A model generated the notes under the pieces. It saw nothing but the letters and a program-made list of their open reading frames with translations, did no database searches and was not told the origin of the DNA. DNA of 64,000 nucleotides. It comes from Verrucomicrobiota bacterium (GTDB taxonomy: Bacteria > Verrucomicrobiota > Verrucomicrobiia > Limisphaerales > UBA9464). The position numbers and the translations under genes were made by a program. The DNA is taken from assembly GCA_016871805.1 (NCBI GenBank), contig VHCG01000001.1, forward strand, positions 62,001 through 126,000, in the 5' to 3' direction. Position 1 is the stretch's first letter. The number at the start of each line of letters is the position of its first letter. Of this stretch, positions 18,834 through 27,954 are shown piece by piece.

Positions 18834-21017
18834 ATGAGATCCCAAACCGCCCGATCCGGACTCCTGTTCGCCCTCACCCTGTTCCTCGCCAGCGCCGAGG
18901 GCCGGACCGCCCCGCCCAGGGCCTTGCCATCCGGACAACGTCCCGACGACATCCGACTCTCACCTCCCAAGGATCTGAACGGGTACTTCCCATTCGATCC
19001 TCCCACCGACCCGGGTCTCTGGTCCCAACGCGCCGAACAGGTCCGTCGCCGCATCCTCGTGTCCCAGGGCCTCTGGCCCATGCCGACCCGGACGCCACTG
19101 GAGCCGGTGCTTCACGGTCGGATCGATCTCGGGGACTACACCGTGGAGAAGGTCTACTTCCAGAGCGCCCCGGGGTTCTTCGTCACGGGCAATCTCTACC
19201 GACCGAAGGGCCTCACCGGGAAGCTCCCGGGCGTCCTGTTCGCCCACGGACACTGGAAGGATGCACGGCTTGCGATCTCGCCACCCGAGGAGGTTCGCCG
19301 GGAGATCGCGTCGGGAGCGGAGCGGTTCGAGGAGGGGGGACGGAGCCGGTTCCAGTCGATGTGTGTCCAGCTCGCCCGGATGGGTTGCGTCGTCTGGCAG
19401 TGGGACATGCTGGGGGATTCGGACTCCCGTCAGATCTCCCGGGAGCTGGCCCACGGTTTTGCGACGCAACGTCCCGAGATGAACACGGTCGAGGACTGGG
19501 GCCTGTTCAGCCCGCAGGCGGAGACCCACCTGCAGGGGGTAATGGGACTGCAGACCTGGAACTCGATCCGGTCGCTCGACTTCCTGCTCGACCTTCCCGA
19601 GGTGGATCCGGATCGGATCGCGGTCACGGGCGCCAGCGGTGGCGGGACGCAGACGATGATCCTCGCGGCGATCGACCCCCGGGTGCGGCTCTCGTTCCCA
19701 GCAGTGATGGTGAGCACCGGGATGCAGGGAGGCTGCACCTGCGAGAACGCCTGCCTGCTCCGGGTGGGCACGGGCAACGTCGAGTTCGCCGCGCTGGCCG
19801 CACCAAGGCCCCAGGGACTCACGACGGCGGACGACTGGACCCGGGAGTTCGCCATGAAGGGATTCCCCCAGCTGAGGCAGACGTACCAGCTCGTCGGGGC
19901 GCCCGAGGCGGTGATGCTGCATCGGGGCGAACACTTCCCGCACAACTACAACGCCGTCGCCCGCTCCGCATTCCACACCTGGCTCAACCGGCACTTCCGT
20001 CTCGGCCAGCCCAGCCCGGTCATCGAGCGCGACTACCGGGTTCTGACACCGGCAGAGCTGACCGTCTGGAATGCCGAACACCCGGCACCCAAACCGGCCG
20101 ATCCCGACTTTGAGCGACGCCTGCTCCGGATGTGGCAGGACGATGCCCACGAGCAGCTGGCCTCATGGACGACCCCCGACGACTTCCGCTCGAAGGCCGG
20201 CGGTGCCGTCGAGGTCCTGATCGGACGCATCCTGCGGGAGACGGGGAAGGTCGACTGGCATCTCCACGAAAAGGTGGACCGAGGCGACTGGCTGGAGATG
20301 GCGGGGACACTCCGGAATCCGGCCCGGAAGGAGGAACTACCGGTAGTGTTCCTCCATCCGAGAAACTGGTCCGGGACATCGGTCCTCTGCTTCACCGGCC
20401 AAGGCAAGGCACCGCTCTTCGGAGGAGGCGGGGAACTCCACCCGGGTGTGCGACGCCTCGTCGAGGCGGGAGCCACGGTGATCGGGGCCGACCTGCTCTT
20501 CCAGGGCGAGTACCTCGCCGAGGGTCAAACCCTCGGTCAAAGCCCCAAGGTCGCCGAGAACCGGGAGTCGGCCGCCTACACCCTCGGCTACAACCCAAGC
20601 GTGTTCGCCCAGCGGGTGCACGACGTCCTGACCCTGGTGGACTTCATCAGTGCCAACGAGCGGAGGTCGTCCCGGATCGTGCTCGTCGGCATTGGCGGGG
20701 CGGGTCCGGTGGTCGCCACGGCGCGCGCCCTGTGTCGGGACCAGGTTACGAAGGCTCTGATCGAGACCCGCGGCTTCCGCTTCGGGAAGCTCCTCGACTT
20801 CCGCGACCCGGACTTCCTCCCCGGAGGTGCGAAGTATGGGGATCTCCCTGGAATGCTCGCCCTCTCGGCCCCCGCCCAGACCTGGGTTGTCGGGGAATCC
20901 CCCAGCTCCCTGGACCTGGCCGTCCGGCAGTATGCCGCCGCCGGTGCTGGTGGGGGACTGAAGGTCGATCCGGAAGCCCCGGACGAGGCGGTGATCCTCC
21001 GTTGGATTCTGGAGTGA
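18834..21017 (+). CDS. Alpha/beta-hydrolase (acetyl xylan esterase-like), secreted
   Basis: 728 aa; signal peptide MRSQTARSGLLFALTLFLASAEG; VTGASGGGTQT nucleophile elbow. Confidence 0.85.
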   Translation: MRSQTARSGLLFALTLFLASAEGRTAPPRALPSGQRPDDIRLSPPKDLNGYFPFDPPTDPGLWSQRAEQVRRRILVSQGLWPMPTRTPLEPVLHGRIDLGDYTVEKVYFQSAPGFFVTGNLYRPKGLTGKLPGVLFAHGHWKDARLAISPPEEVRREIASGAERFEEGGRSRFQSMCVQLARMGCVVWQWDMLGDSDSRQISRELAHGFATQRPEMNTVEDWGLFSPQAETHLQGVMGLQTWNSIRSLDFLLDLPEVDPDRIAVTGASGGGTQTMILAAIDPRVRLSFPAVMVSTGMQGGCTCENACLLRVGTGNVEFAALAAPRPQGLTTADDWTREFAMKGFPQLRQTYQLVGAPEAVMLHRGEHFPHNYNAVARSAFHTWLNRHFRLGQPSPVIERDYRVLTPAELTVWNAEHPAPKPADPDFERRLLRMWQDDAHEQLASWTTPDDFRSKAGGAVEVLIGRILRETGKVDWHLHEKVDRGDWLEMAGTLRNPARKEELPVVFLHPRNWSGTSVLCFTGQGKAPLFGGGGELHPGVRRLVEAGATVIGADLLFQGEYLAEGQTLGQSPKVAENRESAAYTLGYNPSVFAQRVHDVLTLVDFISANERRSSRIVLVGIGGAGPVVATARALCRDQVTKALIETRGFRFGKLLDFRDPDFLPGGAKYGDLPGMLALSAPAQTWVVGESPSSLDLAVRQYAAAGAGGGLKVDPEAPDEAVILRWILE

Positions 21018-21241
21018 GGTCCGAAAGGGGGTGACGCCAACGGCCGCGGACCCGCTTCCTCCGGGCCCGGGTCGGATCCATGACGGTCCACAACGGCCTA
21101 AAGCGGCCAACGACGACACGGCCCGCAACGACCATTGCGGTCAGAAGGCGCACGGGATAAGACCCGCGGCGCGAATTGATGGATCCAACCCCTCCAGGAA
21201 CCGGGACCGGAACTGGAACCGGCAGGCAGCAGGCCGAGCCA

Positions 21242-21811
21242 GTGTCTGAATTGCGCGTTCCCATCCCGGACCTCGCCCGAGCCCACGCCGCACTGGCCCA
21301 GTCCCTCGGCGAGTCGGGCGTCGGAGGGGTCGAACTGGAACGGCTGTTCGCCTCCGGGGTGACCGCCGGGTGCGTGGCCTGTGGCCTCTCCGTGACCGGC
21401 CGTGACCTCGGCGACCTTGCCCTCCACGACGGCGGGGAGCCGGATCGCCGGCTTTCCGAGCGACTGGAGCGACTATGGCTGGGGTACTGTCCGCGTCAGG
21501 GCTGCGAGTCGCGCTTCTTCCGGTTGGACATCACGGTACCGGGACGTTTCGACCGGGAGCGAGTCCTGGGGAGGACCCGAAGCCTGATCCAGGGGGAGTC
21601 CGGACCGCGGCTGGGGCTGAGGCTGGCCTCGCCGCTGTCCTCCGAGACCACGCGACGCCTGCGTCGGGTTGCCGGGATCGGCATCGCCACGCTGTTCGTC
21701 GCGTTCATCGCGCACCGGCTCGCCTTCTTCCGATCCCAACCAATTCCCTTCATCCAACCCACGTCTCCGTATACGATCGACCCCGCCTCGGTCGATCCTC
21801 ACCAGCGTTGA
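21242..21811 (+). CDS. Hypothetical protein with C-terminal transmembrane segment
   Basis: Open frame 21176-21811; GTG start at 21242 (VSELRVPIPDL) or ATG in the 21176-21179 region; hydrophobic segment near the C-terminus. Confidence 0.55.
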   Translation: MSELRVPIPDLARAHAALAQSLGESGVGGVELERLFASGVTAGCVACGLSVTGRDLGDLALHDGGEPDRRLSERLERLWLGYCPRQGCESRFFRLDITVPGRFDRERVLGRTRSLIQGESGPRLGLRLASPLSSETTRRLRRVAGIGIATLFVAFIAHRLAFFRSQPIPFIQPTSPYTIDPASVDPHQR

Positions 21812-21859
21812 AAGGCCGGGCCATCGGAGGTCCGACCCCGCATCCGTGAAAACTCCCGC

Positions 21860-23416
21860 ATGAACGAATCCTCACACCTTGATGAACTGCTGGCCTCCCG
21901 TGCCAGTTCGACCCGCCGTACCATCGATCCCAGCACGGTGGTGATCTTCGGCGCCTCGGGCGACCTGACCGCCCGCAAGCTGATCCCGGCGCTCTACCAC
22001 CTGGCCGTGGAGCGGGCCCTGCCGACGCCCTACCGCATCATCGGGTTCGCCCGACGGGAGAAGACCCCGGACTCCTTCCGCTCCGAACTGCTCGAGGCCC
22101 TCCGCAAATACTCACGGACCCGGACGGTCGACGAGTCCGTCTGGAACGACTTCGCCAAGAACATCGACTACTGCCAGGCCGACATCTCCGAGGCCGCCGG
22201 ATATGGTCGACTGAAGCAGATGATCCAGTCCGCCTCCGACGAGAAGCTGCGGAACAACCTCCTCTTCTACCTCGCCACCAACCCGAGCCAGTTCGGCGAG
22301 ATCGCGGAACATCTCAGCCAGGTCGGACTGCTGACCAAGTGCGAGAACGGCGGATGCCTGCAGCGGCTGGTGGTGGAGAAGCCGTTCGGACACGACCTGC
22401 CCAGCGCCCAGCAGCTGAACGCGGAGCTGATCCGCCACGCCCACGAGAACCAGATCTTCCGCATCGACCACTACCTGGGGAAGGAGACGGTTCAGAACAT
22501 CCTGACGTTCCGGTTCTCCAACGGCATCTTCGAGAACCTCTGGACCCGGGACTCGGTGGACCACGTCCAGATCACGGTTGCCGAGAAGCTCGGCGTGGGC
22601 TCCCGCGGCGGCTACTACGAGGAGTCCGGGGCGATGCGGGACATGATCCAGAACCACGTCCTTCAGGTGCTCTCGCTGGTCGCGATGGAGCCGCCGGTCT
22701 CGCTCGAGGCCGAGGCGGTGCGCGACGAGAAGGTGAAGCTGTTGAAGTCGGTGCGCCCGATGACCCCGGCCGACATCGCCCGGAACGTGGTCCGTGGACA
22801 GTATTTTGCCGGTGAGATCGACGGTGAGACGCGTCCCGCCTACCGCAGCGAGCCCAAGGTCAACCCGAAGTCGAACGTCGAGACCTTCGTCGCCCTGAAG
22901 CTCTGGATCGACAACTGGCGCTGGAGCGGCGTTCCGTTCTACGTCCGCACCGGCAAGAACCTGCCGGTCAGCGCGAGCGAGGTCCGGGTGCAGTTCAAAC
23001 CCGCCCCGAACATCCTCTACGGGGCCAAGAGCGGTGTGCGGCTCGACCCGAACTCGCTGACCCTCCGGCTGCAGCCGGACGAGGGCATCGCCCTCCGCTT
23101 CAACGGAAAGGTGCCGGGCGCCGCCACCAAGCTGCAACCCGTCCGGATGCAGTTCAGCTACGACACGGAATTCGGCGCCTACACCCCCGAGGCCTATGAG
23201 CGCCTCCTGCTCGAGGCGATCGCCGCCGATGCCACGTTGTTCATCCGTCGCGACGAGGTGGAGACCGCCTGGGCGATCGTCGATTCGATCCGTTCGGCAT
23301 GGACCGACAAGCCACTGACCAACCGGGAATTCTACCTGGCCGGCACCTGGGGGCCGACCGCATCGGACGACCTCCTGGGCACCGACGGCCGGGAGTGGAA
23401 GCATCCGACAGTCTGA
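21860..23416 (+). CDS. zwf: Glucose-6-phosphate 1-dehydrogenase
   Basis: 518 aa; VIFGASGDLTARKLIPALYHL, RIDHYLGKETVQNILTFRFSN. Confidence 0.97.
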   Translation: MNESSHLDELLASRASSTRRTIDPSTVVIFGASGDLTARKLIPALYHLAVERALPTPYRIIGFARREKTPDSFRSELLEALRKYSRTRTVDESVWNDFAKNIDYCQADISEAAGYGRLKQMIQSASDEKLRNNLLFYLATNPSQFGEIAEHLSQVGLLTKCENGGCLQRLVVEKPFGHDLPSAQQLNAELIRHAHENQIFRIDHYLGKETVQNILTFRFSNGIFENLWTRDSVDHVQITVAEKLGVGSRGGYYEESGAMRDMIQNHVLQVLSLVAMEPPVSLEAEAVRDEKVKLLKSVRPMTPADIARNVVRGQYFAGEIDGETRPAYRSEPKVNPKSNVETFVALKLWIDNWRWSGVPFYVRTGKNLPVSASEVRVQFKPAPNILYGAKSGVRLDPNSLTLRLQPDEGIALRFNGKVPGAATKLQPVRMQFSYDTEFGAYTPEAYERLLLEAIAADATLFIRRDEVETAWAIVDSIRSAWTDKPLTNREFYLAGTWGPTASDDLLGTDGREWKHPTV

Positions 23417-23447
23417 ACCGTCGGTTCCACGGTCCCCGTTCTTCGCG

Positions 23448-24095
23448 TTGTCCATCCCGACCTTCCCCGACTACGCTCACCCCGTGCCTGAAGGAAGGGA
23501 AGATGCGCCGCTGGACCGCCTGTGGAAGGAATACGGGCGGAGTTTCCGGGAGTTCGACGACCTGACGCTGGCCCGATGGTGCTCCCAGACCCTCGGTCAG
23601 CTGAGGGGGCGTCCGTGGCGCCTTTCGCATCCGCTCGTGGGAGCCTTCCGGCTCGCCGCCCAGCAGGCCCATGACCGCCAGGTCTGGCAGCAGCGTCTGG
23701 TCGACATCCCTCCCGGATACCAGGCCTCCTCATGCTGCCGCGCCCCCTTCCTTCCCCTGCTGACCCGGGATGTCGGAACTTCCGGACTCGTCTGCCTGCA
23801 CTGCAACGAGATCGCGGTACCGCCGGACCAGCTGCCGCCGGAATCCCATAAGACGCTTTCCGACTGGGGCACGAGATACGCCCCCGTGCACGAGGTCGCG
23901 CATTGGGACGACACCCAGCGGAAGAAGGTCCCCGACTATGACGCGGCCTTCGAGGAGGCGGCCCAGAAGGCGGAGGATCTTCTCGCCGAGCTCGCCACCC
24001 AGCACGTCGCCCACCTCCTCGAGTCCTTTCCGGCGCTGGTCTGGGAGGACCAGGACGAATGCCTCGAGGTTCGCCCCGAGGACATTCATCCGTGA
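23448..24095 (+). CDS. Conserved hypothetical protein
   Basis: 215 aa, TTG start; GTGA overlap with following gene; no family recognised. Confidence 0.65.
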   Translation: MSIPTFPDYAHPVPEGREDAPLDRLWKEYGRSFREFDDLTLARWCSQTLGQLRGRPWRLSHPLVGAFRLAAQQAHDRQVWQQRLVDIPPGYQASSCCRAPFLPLLTRDVGTSGLVCLHCNEIAVPPDQLPPESHKTLSDWGTRYAPVHEVAHWDDTQRKKVPDYDAAFEEAAQKAEDLLAELATQHVAHLLESFPALVWEDQDECLEVRPEDIHP

Positions 24096-24748
24096 GCCCC
24101 ATCGGCATCCGCCGCCTCGTCCTCCGCCTGGCCGCCCTCCTGCTGGCGATCCTCGCGGGTGCCGTCCTGATCCTCTGGTGGACCCGTGACACCCTCGTCA
24201 CTTGGACCCTCCGCAAGGCCATCGCCGGGATGCTCGGCGTCGGAGTCCGCCTCGACCGGTCGGAACTCGGTCTCTCGGACGCCTCGTGGCGCCTCCAGAA
24301 CCTCGTCCTGAGCAACCCGCCCGGGTTCGGTCCTGGACCAATGGTCGAGATTCCCGAGATCTTCGTCCGCTACGACACCGCCGCCTCCGGCTCGAACTCC
24401 GTACGCCTCGCCGAATTCCGGTTCGATCTCGCCGGGCTGCATGTGGACGTCGACACCGCGGGGCGGACTAACCTGATGGCGCTTGGGCAGGTCGGGGGCA
24501 CCGGGTCGACCCGGACCAATCCCATCACCGGTGGGTGGCAGTTCTCCGGGATCGACCGCCTCACGCTCTCCCTCGGCCAGATCACCTTCCGGGATGCCCG
24601 GGATCCGGCCCGGAACCGCGTCTTGGACCTCGGTGTGACCAACCGCACCTTCGAGAACGTGACGTCCCCCTTCCAGCTGATCCCCCTGGCCATCGAGATC
24701 GGACTCAGGTCCGGCTGGAACCCCCTCGGGACCCCACCGCAACGCTGA
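24092..24748 (+). CDS. AsmA-like membrane-anchored protein
   Basis: N-terminal TM followed by VGVRLDRSELGLSDASWRLQNLVLSNPPGFG, AsmA/DUF748-like; GTG start overlaps upstream stop. Confidence 0.7.
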   Translation: MSPIGIRRLVLRLAALLLAILAGAVLILWWTRDTLVTWTLRKAIAGMLGVGVRLDRSELGLSDASWRLQNLVLSNPPGFGPGPMVEIPEIFVRYDTAASGSNSVRLAEFRFDLAGLHVDVDTAGRTNLMALGQVGGTGSTRTNPITGGWQFSGIDRLTLSLGQITFRDARDPARNRVLDLGVTNRTFENVTSPFQLIPLAIEIGLRSGWNPLGTPPQR

Positions 24749-24924
24749 GTCTGCGGTCCCGGCCACGGCCATTGCGTCTCCGAGGGGCTCGTCGTACAGG
24801 CGGTGGCCTTATCCAAAGGGCGTCCAGCCCCGGTCCGGGCTTTGCCGACAGGTCACGCCCCAAAAAACTTCACGCTGAATGACCCGTTACATTGACATGA
24901 CGAAAAAGTTCCGCATCGTTTCGT

Positions 24925-25614
24925 GTGTTGATCCCGGAGGTAAAGCGAATCTACCCGTCTGCCTTGGTGCTCCTGTGGTTTGTCCTGATCTTTTTGATCT
25001 TGACTCAGACCGCTAAGTCCGAGGAACCCCGGCGTCCTCTGAAGTCTCAGACCGTGCTGGTGCTGGGCGATTCCTTGGCGGCGGGGTTCGGGGTGGATCC
25101 CGAGGAGGCCTTCCCGGCGGTGCTGCAACGGCGGGCGGAGGAGTCCGGTCTCCCCGTCCGCGTCATCAACGGCGGGGTCAGCGGCGACACGACCGCCGGC
25201 GGTCTGCGACGCCTCGACTGGCTGCTGAAGACGCCCGTCGACATCCTGTTTCTCGAGCTGGGCGGCAATGACGGGCTCCGTGGGCTGCCGATCGAGTCCA
25301 CGCGCAGCAACCTCACCGCGATCATCCAGAGGACCCGCACCCGCCATCCGAAGGCGGAGGTCGTGGTGGCGGGCATGCAGATGCCCCCGAATGTGGGTCG
25401 CGACTATGCCGACCGCTTCCAGGCCCTGTTCCCGGAGGTCGCCCGCGGACAGAAGGCGTCGCTCATCCCGTTTCTGCTCGAAGGGGTCGGAGGCATTCCC
25501 GAACTGAATCTTCCGGACCAGATCCATCCGACCCCGAAAGGACATCGGATGATCGCCAGCAACGCCTGGCCCGTCCTGGAACCGCTCCTCCGTCGGGGAA
25601 CCTCCGGCAGCTGA
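24925..25614 (+). CDS. GDSL/SGNH-family arylesterase (TesA-like)
   Basis: VLVLGDSLAAGFGVDPEEAFPAVLQ, GGNDGLRGLP, DQIHPTPKGHRMIA catalytic blocks. Confidence 0.93.
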   Translation: MLIPEVKRIYPSALVLLWFVLIFLILTQTAKSEEPRRPLKSQTVLVLGDSLAAGFGVDPEEAFPAVLQRRAEESGLPVRVINGGVSGDTTAGGLRRLDWLLKTPVDILFLELGGNDGLRGLPIESTRSNLTAIIQRTRTRHPKAEVVVAGMQMPPNVGRDYADRFQALFPEVARGQKASLIPFLLEGVGGIPELNLPDQIHPTPKGHRMIASNAWPVLEPLLRRGTSGS

Positions 25615-25642
25615 TCCGTGTCCCGGGCATCCCAGGGTGCAT

Positions 25643-26968
25643 TCAGGTCGGATCGGAGGCCCTGACCCGACGGAGTCCCACCCGGGTAACCCGCACACCG
25701 TCGAGCTCTTCGACGGACAGTTCGAAGGCGCCAATGGCAATGTGGTCGGTCCGGTTCGGGAACCGTCCCAGCCTCTGGGTGATCCAGCCGTTGATCGTCG
25801 TCGCCCCCTCCGACGACATCGGGATCCCGGTGAGCTCCGAGAGCTCGAACAGGGGCAGCGAGGCGTCCAGCTCCCAGGCATCCTCTCCGCGACGCGTCAC
25901 CCTGGGCTTTTCGTGGTCGAACTCGTCCTGGATCTGCCCCACCAGCTCCTCCAGCACATTCTCGAGCGTCACCATCCCGGTGGTGCCGCCGTATTCATCG
26001 ACGACGAGGGCGAAGTGGAGACGCCGCTCGAGGAACAGCTGCAACAGGCGCTCAAGTCGGGTCGTTTCAGGGACATAGATCAGGCGACGGGCGACAGGCC
26101 TCAGATCCTCCCCCGTCCTCGCCCGGGTCCGCAGGCTGTACAGGTCCTTCACATGGACCACCCCCACCGCACGATCCACATCCCCCTCCTCGCACAGGGG
26201 GATGCGCGAGTAGCGGCTCCGCTCGGCGCAGTCGAGGCACGACTCGATCGTCTGGCGGGTGTCGAGCACCGTGATCTCACGTCGGGGTCGCATGACCTGG
26301 GCGACGACCCGGTGCCTCAGGTCGAGCGAGTTGAGGACGATCTCACGACCAAGCTCCGAACCGCGTTCGCGGCGATGGGTCGCGTTGAACAGCAGGCGCA
26401 GCTCCTCAGAGCTGTGTACCTCCTCCTCGAGGGATTCCACGCCAAGATGCCGAAGAATCCAGCGGGAGGTGCCGTCGATCGCGCGGATCAGGGGATAGGC
26501 CACCAGATGGAACCACCCGAGCGGACGCGCCACGAACAGAACCACCGGGACCGTCTCCTTCAGCGCGATGGCCTTGGGCACCATCTCCCCGACGACGATC
26601 AGCGTGAAGGTCATGCCCACGAAGCTCCCGATCGAGACGGCCTGATGAACCCAAGCGACATGGTGGATCTCCAGCAGGCGGAGGACGGGATCCAGGGCGG
26701 ACTGGACAAGAGGCTCCACGAAATACCCCGACAGGAGGCCGGCCAGGGTGATGCCGATCTGCACCGTGCTGATCGCCGCGTTGATGTTGGACTTGAGCCG
26801 TCGGGCCACCGTGGCCGCGCGGTTGCCCTGGGCCACAAGGGTGTCGATCTGGGTGTCCCGGATCTTCACCAGGGCAAGCTCGGCCGCGACGAAGAAGGCA
26901 TTCATCGCCACGAGCCCCAGAGCCACCAGGGCCTTGAGGAGGAGGGTGATTGCAAGGCCGCCACTCAC
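25643..26968 (-). CDS. CNNM/CBS-domain hemolysin-CorC family protein (copy 1)
   Basis: MNAFFVAAELALVKIRDTQIDTL; CBS region; EYGGTTGMVTLENVLEELVG; CorC_HlyC C-terminus. GTG start overlaps upstream stop (GTGA). Confidence 0.92.
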   Translation of the reverse strand: MSGGLAITLLLKALVALGLVAMNAFFVAAELALVKIRDTQIDTLVAQGNRAATVARRLKSNINAAISTVQIGITLAGLLSGYFVEPLVQSALDPVLRLLEIHHVAWVHQAVSIGSFVGMTFTLIVVGEMVPKAIALKETVPVVLFVARPLGWFHLVAYPLIRAIDGTSRWILRHLGVESLEEEVHSSEELRLLFNATHRRERGSELGREIVLNSLDLRHRVVAQVMRPRREITVLDTRQTIESCLDCAERSRYSRIPLCEEGDVDRAVGVVHVKDLYSLRTRARTGEDLRPVARRLIYVPETTRLERLLQLFLERRLHFALVVDEYGGTTGMVTLENVLEELVGQIQDEFDHEKPRVTRRGEDAWELDASLPLFELSELTGIPMSSEGATTINGWITQRLGRFPNRTDHIAIGAFELSVEELDGVRVTRVGLRRVRASDPT

Positions 26969-27954
26969 AGGATCACCTCCCCGAAGACACCCCGGAGCAT
27001 GTCGGTCAGAGTCACGATCCCCTGCTCCCGACGCTGGGCATCCACCACGATGGCCAGGGGCATGCCGCTGCGCTGCAGCCGCCGCAGCGCCTCCTCGAGC
27101 CTCATCGACTCCTCCAGAAAGAGCGCTGGACGCAGGTAGTCGGCCACCCGGGCCGTCCCGGGATCCGCCTCCGAGTAGAGGAGATTCTTGAGGCTGACGA
27201 CGCCCACGATCCGACGGGCCTCCATCGATCCGCCCCAGACCGGGATCCGGGTATGCCCCCGCTCGCGACAGAGCGCGAGAAGGTCCGAGATCGGGGTCTC
27301 CTCCGAGACCGTGTCGGCCATCGACAACGATCGGGCCACCTGGCCGACGGTCCGGTACTGCATTTCCAGCACACGCTGGATGAGGTTCCTCTCGGTGGAC
27401 GACAACCCGACCCCGGGATCCAGGACCTGGGACCGGAGGTCCTCCCGGTTTCCGAAGAGCTGCACGCCGTTCGCACGTCCACCAGCCACCCGCAGAAAGA
27501 TGTCGGAGAACAGCTCGACGAGGGCGACCAGGGGCGAGAGCACGAAGTGGACGACCCGGAAGGGCCACACCAGGCGCAGGGCCAGGCGGTTCGGGAACAT
27601 CCGGCAGACGGCCTTCGGAAGGAGGTCGGCCACGACATGCAGCAGGAGGGCCGCCAGCACGACGAGGGACCAGAAGATCCACGGCCGATGGCTGAACTGG
27701 CCCGAGAGCCAGGCGACCACCAGGGTCACCGCGACGAAGTTGGCGAGCGTGTTGCCGACCAGCAGGGTCCACAGGAAGTTCTCCGGGCGGTCGAGGTAGA
27801 CCTGCAGCGCCCGGGCCCCCCTCCGCCCCTCCCGAACCCACTGCCGGATCCGGAGTCGGCTCAGCGCCATGGCCGCGGCCTCCTGGCCCGACAGCAGAGC
27901 CGACAGCAGCAGGGCCGACAGGAGGGCACTCCACTGGAGCGTATCAAAGGTCAT
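26965..27954 (-). CDS. CNNM/CBS-domain protein (copy 2)
   Basis: LLSALLSGQEAAAMALSRLRIRQWV; CBS domains; ATGA overlap with upstream copy. Confidence 0.9.
   Translation of the reverse strand: MTFDTLQWSALLSALLLSALLSGQEAAAMALSRLRIRQWVREGRRGARALQVYLDRPENFLWTLLVGNTLANFVAVTLVVAWLSGQFSHRPWIFWSLVVLAALLLHVVADLLPKAVCRMFPNRLALRLVWPFRVVHFVLSPLVALVELFSDIFLRVAGGRANGVQLFGNREDLRSQVLDPGVGLSSTERNLIQRVLEMQYRTVGQVARSLSMADTVSEETPISDLLALCRERGHTRIPVWGGSMEARRIVGVVSLKNLLYSEADPGTARVADYLRPALFLEESMRLEEALRRLQRSGMPLAIVVDAQRREQGIVTLTDMLRGVFGEVIL

Noticed and set aside
18960-20150. 396-aa ORF on - strand
   Set aside because: Antisense to the alpha/beta-hydrolase; no coherent protein signature.
22112-23455. 447-aa ORF on - strand
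   Set aside because: Antisense to zwf; Val/Leu/Gly-rich shadow translation.
25637-27139. 500-aa ORF on + strand
   Set aside because: Antisense to the CNNM/CBS genes; shadow ORF.
25643-27934. 763-aa ORF as a single protein
   Set aside because: The N-terminal third is an out-of-frame read of the neighbouring CNNM gene; the real CDS begins at GTG 26968.
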